DNA of 64,000 nucleotides from an uncultured Polaribacter sp. (GCA_947497755.1 CANMHT010000013.1:1-64000); one strand, 5' to 3'. Positions 55,301 through 61,651 are shown, counted from the stretch's first letter. Numbers and translations are program-made. Notes: a model not told the origin generated them from the sequence alone.

Positions 55301-55792
55301 ATGTTTTTGAATACTAGAAATTGCTTGTAGGTGCGATTTATTAATATTTCTATTGCTAACTAATTTTATTTTTACTTTTTCAAGCACTAAATCTCTTCCA
55401 AATTCTTCAACAAAAGTTTTATATATAGATGCAAATCTGTGAATTATTGAACCTCTATAACTACTACTTTTTTTCCCTTTATATAAACTTGAAAAATTCC
55501 AATTTTTATTAGCTTTTCTTGTACTATATTTTAATTGAGAAATTACAACTTTGTTAGCATCTACAAAACTTTCCCCTCCATAATATTCGACTAAATCAAT
55601 TCCTAATAATTTTTCTCCATAAGGGTCTATTTTAGAAGATAACGATTTTTCAACCCCCTCAATACTAACTACTTTTAAACCATCATAATCAAAATTTAAT
55701 AACTCTAAACATTTTTTAATAGTCCATAGAATATGGAAATCATCTCCTGCGCTTGATAAATCAGCATCAGGCATTGTTTTTTTTTCAATCAT
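49325..55792 (-). CDS. Avs3a-like DUF4297-STAND NTPase
   Basis: 2155 residues. N-terminal nuclease of the DUF4297/Cap4 kind (SSAGDDFHILWTIKKCLELL; VSIEGVEKS; GIDLVEYYG with Asp about 66; VVISQLKYS with Q-x-K about 86-88, a PD-(D/E)XK pattern). STAND NTPase with Walker A CLHGGAGIGKSTLTQ (about 319-327), Walker B YLVIIIDAADN and the sensor-like IFTTRSYRK. Then about 1500 residues of helical repeats. The C-terminal block ETYFEYHSMFCAAHDLLQKH resembles Avs3-type proteins. Known Avs3 proteins bind phage terminase and then cut DNA. Here that is inferred from architecture. Confidence 0.8.
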   Translation of the reverse strand: MIEKKTMPDADLSSAGDDFHILWTIKKCLELLNFDYDGLKVVSIEGVEKSLSSKIDPYGEKLLGIDLVEYYGGESFVDANKVVISQLKYSTRKANKNWNFSSLYKGKKSSSYRGSIIHRFASIYKTFVEEFGRDLVLEKVKIKLVSNRNINKSHLQAISSIQKHLYPLDKKKNFNTILKNLKSYNNAFQKLLKASELKVTEFSDFISLIDFEDCGVSSRDYLERDLIVAISNTSISSRNQFNNLSRLIWKKMMPESKDYVRLTLYDIIASLGFTNGSLESLFPVSQHFEKLSKRVEREQLKDILSKIEKNKGLPICLHGGAGIGKSTLTQQISDFIPDFCECITFDCYGNGSYLDPSDRRHLHKNALPHIANEIAKRIGTNFLINKNESEDVYLREFKRRINDAIKILKERNKEAYLVIIIDAADNNITAAEKREENSFVHDLLEETFSEDCKLIFTTRSYRKESLNLPDEYVDIEILPFSKNETQKHLNHSFPNSTDKNIEEFHLLTKGIPRVQSYAINLKKDGVDRVINYLKPNGKIVEDLIEERINEAVKKIGNNGRKLINRFFTNLITLPRPVPLHFISQILNVNEGFLQDLSADIWHGLILDNKKFSFRDEDFENYIREKYSPTSLDLNSIAKLFLEEAEGNEYASINLADILFQAGFKEDLKEVVLDKKYRSYPTDPIRNKEVYISRAKLAMKIADNQTDNLTFFKLLFIAAEESKTDKALTNLLVTNPDLVIRFGDEASLYKLITNSEEKSWGGSFHLKLAGIYSRSPSDTDITKKHLRTAHNWLEWRRNSVEEKELRKYPISSLDIAFETEAVLRLTNNSTKAYQSLTRWSPKSARISSGNYLLDNILLFSKREEIESWLKKIDVPIITQIFIINKLFKFGFDTDKFDTEIITSYLLKILSKKIKLEIIFYSSIVDFCEILSFENKVDKNKIIDILNKVNYKNPSRVPHFSNKYNTNKDSEIELNLSLRINTLKASLNGKVIQLESLYPDNFKNLKEIEDYKKRRSIEDDKKDFDNFFKHAVSIFQLKADKITGRLTTEECSEKFKLICNSVEKDWEFRHYTHWAQDRLNYLASSIFNFLLLIELNSERVELVLNSFNNGKSNRISLRLRILDRISHLVKSHVLCLKLLNEIDEFIIESSLSASEITELYIECSLFGSKIDRETGKYYFDKAIEAVSDIDYEAFAKIRCLYELSEQGIPKFNPNLAYEYARFIEYADIKLGYYDKEHFPYKEGLKGVFNFDPGSAFSIMCRWHHRNILSLNKYVPSLLNVALKNKTINHKVANALLPLNSNYYHDELIELYHQIINAYNIENDINNKTYFIETTYRDLRLDQNNSLIDELYSKVKDNKFLKEGAIEKLNEFVEFRKVEALEKESKYKNNFSKEDHCHNIDIESINILSSQDIEDSIKVIIDTNEDYHYRWQIDNFLTEIKNKCLPQDYVNQLNALINVSPEYLSFYSFETALKERIIEWKIHPGVKKWMKNKYRYVLLTWFNGFNEDNHLRICDIKKFADLFCITNDSMVNILMNILPEKIDLLTDESIYGVFNLINNRLTKQENEDLLSWVLDSWNSTIDENIADGVWNEELIPPGSSNKLISEVLRFILGHPDKRNRWMAIHSIRRLINLGESEILKNLLDSQNQKNCHPFQNKEYMFYWISAKLYLWIALERTSKENPKALIPFKNEFFKELLNEDLPHILIRSFIKKTCLNLNIYNDQIYTAHEKELINSVLISSFEKMERDLFNGNRGIKKSSSSKNRVFKFDSLDTLPYLYQGLSRSFNLSEDDVADLADKYITQKWGYRGNPNKEDYVRDQLRNERNYYELISTSKGNIPTIEPLETYFEYHSMFCAAHDLLQKHPLIKSETDGEWGTWDYWLQSKSNTWNDYWLSDSRDPLPLEKKYWFNEFEKFDENWRDNVEDIKFDSEVGFDHYFGKNYLMVFRGGSRYFGENYESVSIRSALVSNKGAEALLRAFQTAKDCHDYVIPFEDDEDRFEIKDLGFEYFGWLNNPRPEHEGGLDSDDPFSKDIGKDYIVFGKKVLNTFEITYDNFFKRAFHNDQLISEYQHWSETTEYRYTDSVESEGVELKVSVSFILDFLRKINKSMIIKCEIERQLKDRIYSMDRRKLGIKNNIKTYLIKPDGTVKTLRGRNYKIR

Positions 55793-55805
55793 AGCTATTC
55801 ACTTT

Positions 55806-56588
55806 TTAGCCTAAACCATAATAAACCAATTTATCATAATCCTTTTTACTATTTAATAGAATCTTTGGTAATTTAATATAGAAGTCATTATTAAAACCAA
55901 ATTCGAAGAATAGAACATACTTATTAAAAGGTGGTTTAAATTTCTCCATTGATTCATCAAACAATTCAACTTGAAACTTAAAGGCTCTTTTTTGTGGAAC
56001 TTCAATTTCTTCTTGTAACACTGTGTTTACTTTTTCTCTATCATCAGGCATCTTTATTTTATATTTAATACTTGGTCTTAATATATTTGGAAGAGGAGTA
56101 TCTTGACATGCCATCCCAATCGGAAGCCTTTTAGTTTTGATGATTATATTTGTTAGTAAAACTGTTTGTTCTGTTTGGTTAATGAAACTAAAATTAAATA
56201 TTGGAAAAAGTGATTTCATATTTACTGCTTCGAAAGCATTTGGTACATTCTCAATTGGTTGCCAACCACAATTATCCGAATCTACCCTTACTGAAATGAA
56301 TTGAACTTTTTCTTTTTTGAATTTTATATTTTCTTTGAGCTCTTTAACTTTTTTTATTGGAATATCTCCTTTTGTTATCTTTGAATGACAAGTTGGACAT
56401 ATTAAAAGTAAATTTTCAATATAGTTATTAGAAGGATCTTCATCTATATGATGAATTTCAAAATGCCCTACATCTTTACTTCTACAAAATGGGCAAGATG
56501 AAGAAATCTCTTTTTGTAATTCTGCTCTAACTTTATTTTTTTGAGGGATCTTTTTCCTAGTTTTCTTTAGCATATTTTTATCAATCAT
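55806..56588 (-). CDS. HNH endonuclease with beta-rich C-terminal domain
   Basis: 260 residues. The N-terminus is basic, then an HNH motif with zinc Cys: CPFCRSKDVGHFEIHHIDED, PSNNYIENLLLICPTCHSKI. The CxxC...HH...N...CxxCH order is complete. After a linker, residues about 90-260 form a beta-sandwich-like domain (SVRVDSDNCGWQPIENVPNA; NFSFINQTEQTVLLTN; NKYVLFFEFGFNN) that might sense a ligand or partner. It is the first gene of the five-gene operon, 13 bases before the Avs3a-like gene, and a terminator-like hairpin lies just before its start. Confidence 0.78.
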   Translation of the reverse strand: MIDKNMLKKTRKKIPQKNKVRAELQKEISSSCPFCRSKDVGHFEIHHIDEDPSNNYIENLLLICPTCHSKITKGDIPIKKVKELKENIKFKKEKVQFISVRVDSDNCGWQPIENVPNAFEAVNMKSLFPIFNFSFINQTEQTVLLTNIIIKTKRLPIGMACQDTPLPNILRPSIKYKIKMPDDREKVNTVLQEEIEVPQKRAFKFQVELFDESMEKFKPPFNKYVLFFEFGFNNDFYIKLPKILLNSKKDYDKLVYYGLG

Positions 56589-56598
56589 TTCTCGTAAT

Positions 56599-56625
56599 AA
56601 AAAAGCTAATGAATTAACATTAGCT
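56599..56625 (-). terminator. Terminator-like hairpin directly before the defence operon
   Basis: Minus strand AGCTAATG TTAATT CATTAGCT followed by T6, ending about ten bases before the HNH start codon. It could end the transcript of the cysteine-protein gene upstream, or act as an attenuator that keeps the operon low. Confidence 0.65.
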
Positions 56626-56720
56626 CCTAAAACTATAATATAATCTGGGACTATTTAGCACCATAAATATACATATTTTGTGTAATAGAATTCTTATGGA
56701 TTAACCTATTTTATATTTAT

Positions 56721-56768
56721 TTATAATCTTTTATCTTTATTCTCCTTATCAAAAGCTATCAAATTAGA
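56721..56768 (-). pseudogene. C-terminal remnant of a second element ATPase gene
   Basis: The minus strand encodes SNLIAFDKENKDKRL then stop. The intact ATPase at 59980-60654 ends FNLIAFDKESVDKRK then stop, 11 of 14 core residues equal. No longer similarity is visible. Just upstream (56792-56830) another short tail RFSNGEWLSEED plus stop may be a further gene scrap. Confidence 0.6.
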
Positions 56769-56844
56769 AAGAATAAAAGAGAGAATTAAGATTAATCTTC
56801 CTCACTAAGCCATTCTCCATTAGAAAATCTAGTTTAAAACATTT

Positions 56845-57180
56845 CTATATATTACATTCAAGGTATTTTTTGTGAAAATCTGAATCATTCTTTTTAATTA
56901 TCATAAATCTATCAGAACTGAATTGAGGAAATTGATCATAAGTAACATCAATAATTAAATCCCTATACTCAAGCCAACCATGAGATTTTCCTTCATTCCA
57001 GCCGCTTTTATACTGAACATCTTTAAATCCAATATTTGTTAATCTTGCTTTAAGGATATCTGAAGCATTTCCACAACACCCTATTGGAAAGCAATCACTA
57101 CCTTCAAACCTTAAACTTCCATTTAATATATCTTTTCGAAGTTCAACACAACAATCTAGAATTTTGTTTATTTCATTCAT
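56845..57180 (-). CDS. Transglutaminase-like cysteine protein
   Basis: 111 residues from ATG 57180 (a longer reading starts at GTG 57198). The pattern is a compact papain/transglutaminase-like triad: Cys in CFPIGCCGNASDILKARL, His in KSHGWLEYRD, Asp in LIIDVTYDQF. Family members are cysteine proteases, deamidases or leader peptidases. The start MNEINKILDCCVELRKDIL is helical. It lies upstream of the HNH-Avs operon on the same strand, 256 bases away across a terminator-like hairpin. Confidence 0.65.
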   Translation of the reverse strand: MNEINKILDCCVELRKDILNGSLRFEGSDCFPIGCCGNASDILKARLTNIGFKDVQYKSGWNEGKSHGWLEYRDLIIDVTYDQFPQFSSDRFMIIKKNDSDFHKKYLECNI

Positions 57181-57284
57181 CTTTTTTCGATAGAACACTT
57201 GAGTTCAATAATTTCATATAATATGTTTGTATAAGACTTTTTTGCATGTTTAAGCACCTGATTTAATAAATACAAAACGAATAG

Positions 57285-57302
57285 AAAATCCGCGAGGATT
57301 TT
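57285..57302. repeat. Hairpin motif left of the PIN-like gene
   Basis: AAAATCC GCGA GGATTTT, perfect 7-bp stem. A related motif lies on the other side of the PIN-like gene (58861-58890). Confidence 0.6.
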
Positions 57303-57341
57303 CGCTAGTAGGCAAAAACTAGTAATAAATTTTAAATACTG

Positions 57342-58751
57342 TTAACTGTTCGGGTTTTCTTTTTCATAGTCCCAATATAATTGTACAAAACCGTTTATAG
57401 ACTGAAGCCTTAATATTAAGTTTTCAAATTTCCATTTTCTTCCATTCCATTTTTCAATGTTATATTCGTTTGGTTTTAACTCGCCTTCGTTATTTAGGTC
57501 TGCTCCAAAATAAATCAATAATCGTTTGACAAGTATTTCTACTTCTTTTGGTATAATGAACCAATTACTTGGCTTATTTTGACTTAAGAAAGTTGAACTC
57601 TCTTCTGATTCATCTGTTGGAAAAAAACAAATGATTTTATTAAAAAAACCAAATAAAAAGAATGGGAAATAGTATGTCCTGTAAATTCCATCTTCGGTTT
57701 TTGATTCATAAAAGTTATCTGAATTGAGGATGTCTTGTATGATTCTTAAATCTATTACTGGATTGTTATAATCTAAAAACTTTTTGTAAAAGTCAATGAA
57801 TTCATTTGGTTTAAACACTCTTGTATTAATGTTTAGTTTTTCGTAGACTTTTTTTGTCTTTTTATAAGATTTGTTGTCATTAACCACATAAATATTACAA
57901 GTAGAAGCAAAAGAAGCATGAAACCCATCATCAGTTGTGTTTTTGAATGTCTCCTTTCTTCCTTTTTTAATATTAACTTTATCTTCTTGATAACCGTGCA
58001 TATCTAATTTAATATACTCATTTGTAATATCATCAAACCATTGTGGACTGTATTTCGATTCTTGTTTTAAATGGTCAAGTGATACACCTAGTTTATCATA
58101 ACTTTTTTGTATTAAATCAAAAGGGTTCTCTGTGTCGAAAATTTTATCTCTATTGATTCCTGTACCACTTTGGACAGTTTGTCTTAAATCTTTGTAACCT
58201 TCTAATTCGTTCAGGTTGAAGTTCATTTTGCTAAAACTTTTAAAAAATCCATCCATTGTTGGATTTTTTCTTAAACCAGGAAACATTTCATCCATAATTT
58301 GAGAACTTTCAGGATTATTGAAAGCTTGCTTAACGGATTCCTCGATAGGTAAGGATTTGAGCAAGTCAAATGTTGATTTTACTAAACTTTTAGATAATTC
58401 ATCATCTTCAAAATTTTTCATTAATCCATCAATACTCAAATCACTAAAAGTGTCTTTTTCAGAGATATTTTGCTCAAATAATTCTTTAGGTGGATAAAAA
58501 TCTAAGACAATTCCTTTGCCATTATTAAATAGACAATATTCGTTAGTGACGCTTGAAATAAATTCTAAATCAGAGTTAATATATTCTTTTTGTTCAGGTG
58601 TATTATTGAAACTTGAAGATAAATCGTTTATATGTGATGTTGAAAACGGAATTAATAATTTTTCGTTGTCTTGAATTATTTCTTTTAACTCGGAATGGTT
58701 ACCGTTTTTCATTTGTGATAGAACATTCCAGTCAAAGTATATTTTAATCAT
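57342..58751 (-). CDS. PIN-like domain protein, candidate nuclease
   Basis: 469 residues. The N-terminus MIKIYFDWNVLSQMKNGNHS has the DxN-type first motif of PIN-like domains. Later FSTSHINDL and TTDDGFHASFASTCNIYVVN (second and third acidic sites) plus NDNKSYKKTKKVYEKLNI complete a PIN-like order, split by a helical insert of about 230 residues. The C-terminal 140 residues are unrecognised. PIN folds cut RNA or DNA, and here the role is inferred from motifs. A single-gene unit flanked by hairpin motifs, in the defence cluster. Confidence 0.6.
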   Translation of the reverse strand: MIKIYFDWNVLSQMKNGNHSELKEIIQDNEKLLIPFSTSHINDLSSSFNNTPEQKEYINSDLEFISSVTNEYCLFNNGKGIVLDFYPPKELFEQNISEKDTFSDLSIDGLMKNFEDDELSKSLVKSTFDLLKSLPIEESVKQAFNNPESSQIMDEMFPGLRKNPTMDGFFKSFSKMNFNLNELEGYKDLRQTVQSGTGINRDKIFDTENPFDLIQKSYDKLGVSLDHLKQESKYSPQWFDDITNEYIKLDMHGYQEDKVNIKKGRKETFKNTTDDGFHASFASTCNIYVVNDNKSYKKTKKVYEKLNINTRVFKPNEFIDFYKKFLDYNNPVIDLRIIQDILNSDNFYESKTEDGIYRTYYFPFFLFGFFNKIICFFPTDESEESSTFLSQNKPSNWFIIPKEVEILVKRLLIYFGADLNNEGELKPNEYNIEKWNGRKWKFENLILRLQSINGFVQLYWDYEKENPNS

Positions 58752-58860
58752 TTTTTAGTATTTCAAGACGTATGAGTTAGTTCAGCTTACAGGTAAAGTA
58801 TATGTGCATGATTTGTTTGCATGAATTTAGTAAAAAAACAGTTAACTATTACGTGCTTTG

Positions 58861-58890
58861 AAATCCGCAAGGTTTTTCCTTTGGAAAAAC
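58861..58890. repeat. Hairpin motif right of the PIN-like gene
   Basis: AAATCCGCAAGG repeats the left motif with one change, and is followed by a perfect hairpin GTTTTTCC TTT GGAAAAAC. Both flanks of the gene therefore carry the core AAATCCGC(G/A)AGG. Confidence 0.6.
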
Positions 58891-58961
58891 TTTTTAAGCT
58901 ATTAATTAGCTCGGTTTTGGCACCCGTTTTTTATTTCAAATTATTACTTAAATTTACATAT

Positions 58962-59504
58962 ATGAAAAAATTTATAATTCCCAAAAATGAATGGAAATCA
59001 ATTCCCCTTGATTCAGTTGAATTTATTTTAAAAGAAGGAAAAGATTATCTCGAATATACTTTAAATGAATCTGATAAAATCACAAAAAGAGCTTATTCTA
59101 TTATTCTTATTTTATTTGCTATTCTTTCAGGTGTTGTTGCTTATACTTTTAATAAAATGGTTTTAAAAGATTTTCATCCTATAGTTTTTTTAAACTACGG
59201 ATTAGTTGTTGCTTTAACTATAATATTATTCCGTTTTGGGGTTTTAATTTTTCCTAGAACAATTAAAGTTAAAGGAAGAATTCCTAAAAAAATAGCTTTA
59301 CCTCAATTTTTAAATAATCCAAAACTAACTAAAGAAGAAAACTATCTTTCATTTATTATTCAGGATATTGAAGTAGTTCAAGATAAAATAGATTTTAATT
59401 TAGTTCAAAACAAAAAGCGACAAGAAAAATTAAAATTTAACATGATCTTAGTCACTATATTGTTTCCGTTATACTTAATTATAGCGTTTTTTACAACACT
59501 TTAA
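58962..59504 (+). CDS. Three-helix membrane protein, unknown
   Basis: 180 residues from ATG 58962 (MKKFIIPKNEWKSIPLDSVE). An upstream in-frame ATG at 58821 would add 47 residues encoded by the hairpin repeat and is less likely. Membrane helices: AYSIILILFAILSGVVAYTF, NYGLVVALTIILFRFGVLIF, and C-terminal MILVTILFPLYLIIAFFTTL. A cytosolic loop between the second and third helix is charged. It has the size of pore-like effector subunits (SLATT-type), but no family is recognised. Confidence 0.6.
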   Translation: MKKFIIPKNEWKSIPLDSVEFILKEGKDYLEYTLNESDKITKRAYSIILILFAILSGVVAYTFNKMVLKDFHPIVFLNYGLVVALTIILFRFGVLIFPRTIKVKGRIPKKIALPQFLNNPKLTKEENYLSFIIQDIEVVQDKIDFNLVQNKKRQEKLKFNMILVTILFPLYLIIAFFTTL

Positions 59505-59605
59505 ATTCCTAAATCGACTTCTGTTGAGTCTGGCGATGAGTCTTCCATTGGTAAGTCAGGAAAATCATAATCTTCATCTCCTGGGTTTTTAAAATTAGAA
59601 TTCAT
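59501..59605 (-). CDS. Very small acidic protein
   Basis: 34 residues, MNSNFKNPGDEDYDFPDLPM and EDSSPDSTEVDLGI. Strongly acidic and without predicted structure. It begins at ATG 59605 and its stop overlaps that of the convergent membrane protein gene. Codon choice and the clean ATG-to-stop frame support it, but at this size the support is weak. Short acidic proteins occur next to plasmid-type genes in such elements. Confidence 0.45.
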   Translation of the reverse strand: MNSNFKNPGDEDYDFPDLPMEDSSPDSTEVDLGI

Positions 59606-59979
59606 AGAGTTTGTTTTAAAAGTTTATATTTTTTTAGATTTCGAGTGGCAAAAGGTTGCTAACTCATTATATCATGAACCTTTTTTCTTTTATCCAGGTT
59701 TCATTTCCGGATAACAGTTTTTTTTGTTTCACTTTATCAATTTTGTTGAAAGATAAGAAAAGTAATCAAAGAAAAGCTAGGGTTAATCTGTAATCTTAAA
59801 AAATCTATTGCCTACATGTGATTCGCTAAACTTTCTTTTCTCTTTATCTTTTTTTTGTATATTGTAAGTAAGTTAGAACTCTTACTTAAGAGTTCTATTC
59901 TTTTTCATAGCAATTTTTTCCCATCTCTTTTTTTATTGAGATGGGTTGTTTTTTATAAGACGCTGCTTTTAACCCCGTT
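59606..59979. other. Intergenic region with three hairpins
   Basis: About 370 bases without a gene. It holds AAAAGGTT / AACCTTTT (59650-59690 region), AGAACTCTT / AAGAGTTCT (59875-59896), and CCCATCTC / GAGATGGG (59920-59945). The last is followed by a T-rich tract on the plus strand and is a likely terminator for the plus direction. Confidence 0.6.
59919..59953 (+). terminator. Probable intrinsic terminator
   Basis: Perfect 8-bp stem CCCATCTC / GAGATGGG with a 10-nt loop, followed on the plus strand by TTGTTTTTT. Confidence 0.6.
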
Positions 59980-60654
59980 TTACTTTCTCTTATCGACACT
60001 TTCTTTGTCAAAAGCAATCAAATTAAAGAGTTGACGCATTCTAGAACGAACTCTATTACCATATCTTTCCTCTAACTCTTTAGCGTTGAGGTTGGTTGTG
60101 CAATGTGTTTTGACCCTACGACTGCGCTCAGGGTGACAAAAGAGGTCGTAGCGAGATAACAAGATTTCTCCCATTACATTACAGTCTTTACCAAAGTGTC
60201 TGCCGGCTGGTTCTACTCCTAAATCATCAAAGCAATAAAAACCATCATTTCCGTAATCTTCAATGGTTTTAAAACCAATATGATTGAAACTAAACGCTGC
60301 ATTGCGACATGGAATGATTTTATACGAGTTTTTATGAGGCACGATATATCTTAGTAATTTCATTAATGATGTTTTGCCACAGCCTACTGGACCTGTTAGT
60401 AAAATGCCTTTTTGTAAATCGATATTGAGTTTTTTAGCATAATCTGCATCTTCAATAAAATAAATACAGAGTTTAAAGAGAATTGCCTCATCTTCTTCAT
60501 AAATTTTAAAGTTCTCTCCAAACAATAATTTTCCTTTTACCTGGAGGTAAATTAATATTTTTTTGAAATCGTAATGAATGAAACCTCCTTTTAACTCTCC
60601 TAAATAGTAGTCGATTCCTCCTTCAGATATGATGTGTGGCGTGCTGGTTTTCAT
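59980..60654 (-). CDS. P-loop ATPase of a mobile element (DnaC/IstB-like)
   Basis: 224 residues. Walker A LLTGPVGCGKTSLMKLLRYI, Walker B FYCFDDLGVEP, sensor THCTTNLNAKELEERYGNRV and arginine finger region RVRSRMRQLFNLIAFD. The family loads helicase or serves in transfer of flavobacterial elements. Between strands it carries CHPERSRR, encoded by a REP-like repeat inserted in frame (see 60111-60139). It overlaps the DnaD-like gene by four bases, forming an operon with the two upstream genes. Confidence 0.8.
   Translation of the reverse strand: MKTSTPHIISEGGIDYYLGELKGGFIHYDFKKILIYLQVKGKLLFGENFKIYEEDEAILFKLCIYFIEDADYAKKLNIDLQKGILLTGPVGCGKTSLMKLLRYIVPHKNSYKIIPCRNAAFSFNHIGFKTIEDYGNDGFYCFDDLGVEPAGRHFGKDCNVMGEILLSRYDLFCHPERSRRVKTHCTTNLNAKELEERYGNRVRSRMRQLFNLIAFDKESVDKRK
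60111..60139. repeat. REP-like repeat inside the ATPase gene
   Basis: TGACCCTACGACTGCGCTCA followed by GGGTGACAA. This is the widespread palindrome-like repeat whose translation on one strand is CHPERSRR. Here it is read in frame and adds about nine residues to the ATPase without a stop. Confidence 0.7.
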
Positions 60655-61337
60655 AAAGGTTCATTGTAATTTTTATCTGTACTTGTCTTTAGGTTGTCTT
60701 GATTTTGGCTAACTGCTTTTTGATTTTCCCTCCCCGACTCTGCTTGCGATGATATTTTTATTTCTTCAGCTTTTAACATCCAGTTTTTTGCTGTGGCTTG
60801 CCAATTGACAATATTTATTTTTCCGCCAACTTTCCATCCAATACCTTGGTAATGGTTATAGAATTTTTGCGCTTCATGTTCTGGCCAATTTCCTTTTTTG
60901 AAAAAATCAATAACTACTTTTTCATTTTTGGGTAAGTCAAGTTTACTCCTGTTTTCTATTTGTTTATTATTGTTTATAGAAGATACCACTGCTTGTCTTG
61001 TTTTAGGATGGTATGGGTACACAGCTTGTTCAGAACTTGTCTCAAAATTGAACATCTTAATTCTACTTCCTTTAAATGGATTATGAGAAGGATAATAGAT
61101 AATGTATTGCCAATGGCTCAATTCTTTAATACACTTGTGATAGGTAGATTTTGAACCTATTTTGGAATAACTCATTACCTCATCTCGATTGATATAGAAT
61201 TCTTCCGGAAATCGATTGTTATTCCAAATATGAAATAACCCCACATACAAACTTATATGTGTTGGGTTTAATCGATTGTCTTTGGAGAACTGAATGAATA
61301 CTCCCTTGAGATGTTTTATGTAATTGATTTTTTGCAT
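60651..61337 (-). CDS. DnaD-like element replication protein
   Basis: 228 residues. A winged-helix-like N-terminal half (NPTHISLYVGLFHIWNNNRF and YINRDEVMSYSKIGSKSTYH, then KCIKELSHWQYIIYYPS) and a C-terminal DnaD-type segment (VVIDFFKKGNWPEHEAQKFY, NVNWQA-like NIVNWQATAKNWML). Ser/Gln-rich tail. Typical partner of the DnaC-like ATPase in Bacteroidota plasmid-like and integrative elements. The HTH gene lies 35 bases upstream. Confidence 0.75.
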   Translation of the reverse strand: MQKINYIKHLKGVFIQFSKDNRLNPTHISLYVGLFHIWNNNRFPEEFYINRDEVMSYSKIGSKSTYHKCIKELSHWQYIIYYPSHNPFKGSRIKMFNFETSSEQAVYPYHPKTRQAVVSSINNNKQIENRSKLDLPKNEKVVIDFFKKGNWPEHEAQKFYNHYQGIGWKVGGKINIVNWQATAKNWMLKAEEIKISSQAESGRENQKAVSQNQDNLKTSTDKNYNEPL

Positions 61338-61372
61338 AGAAAGAGATTGCTTCGCGATGCTCGCAATGGCAA

Positions 61373-61651
61373 CTAGAATTTGTTATGAACTCTGTTTTCT
61401 TCCATTACTTTTTGAATCTCTTCGTAATCGTAATAAATAACTCCTCCCACTTTGGTGTACGGTAGTGTACCGTTTACTCGTAAGTTTTGTAAGGTACCTG
61501 GTGAAATACTTAATAACTCTCTTACTTCAGGTGATTTTAACCATTTCTTTTGTTTAAAGTTTGCATGACCACCTATTAGTTCTTTAATGCCCTCTAATAA
61601 TTCGTGTTTGAAGTCTTGTAAATCTTCTGTGGTAATAATTGTTGCTGCCAT
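61373..61651 (-). CDS. Excisionase-type HTH protein
   Basis: 92 residues from ATG 61651 (MAATIITTEDLQDFKHELLE). A longer frame from 61693 exists but is less like the family. The C-terminal HTH_17 motif reads KWLKSPEVRELLSISPGTLQ and VNGTLPYTKVGGVIYYDYEE, a MerR/excisionase winged helix. It probably controls or assists element excision. It heads the ATPase/DnaD-like operon, downstream of RteC. Confidence 0.85.
   Translation of the reverse strand: MAATIITTEDLQDFKHELLEGIKELIGGHANFKQKKWLKSPEVRELLSISPGTLQNLRVNGTLPYTKVGGVIYYDYEEIQKVMEENRVHNKF

Noticed and set aside
58821..58961. Upstream extension of the three-helix membrane protein by 47 residues
   Set aside because: The extension is encoded by the hairpin repeat next to the gene, and the ATG at 58962 gives a natural cytosolic N-terminus.
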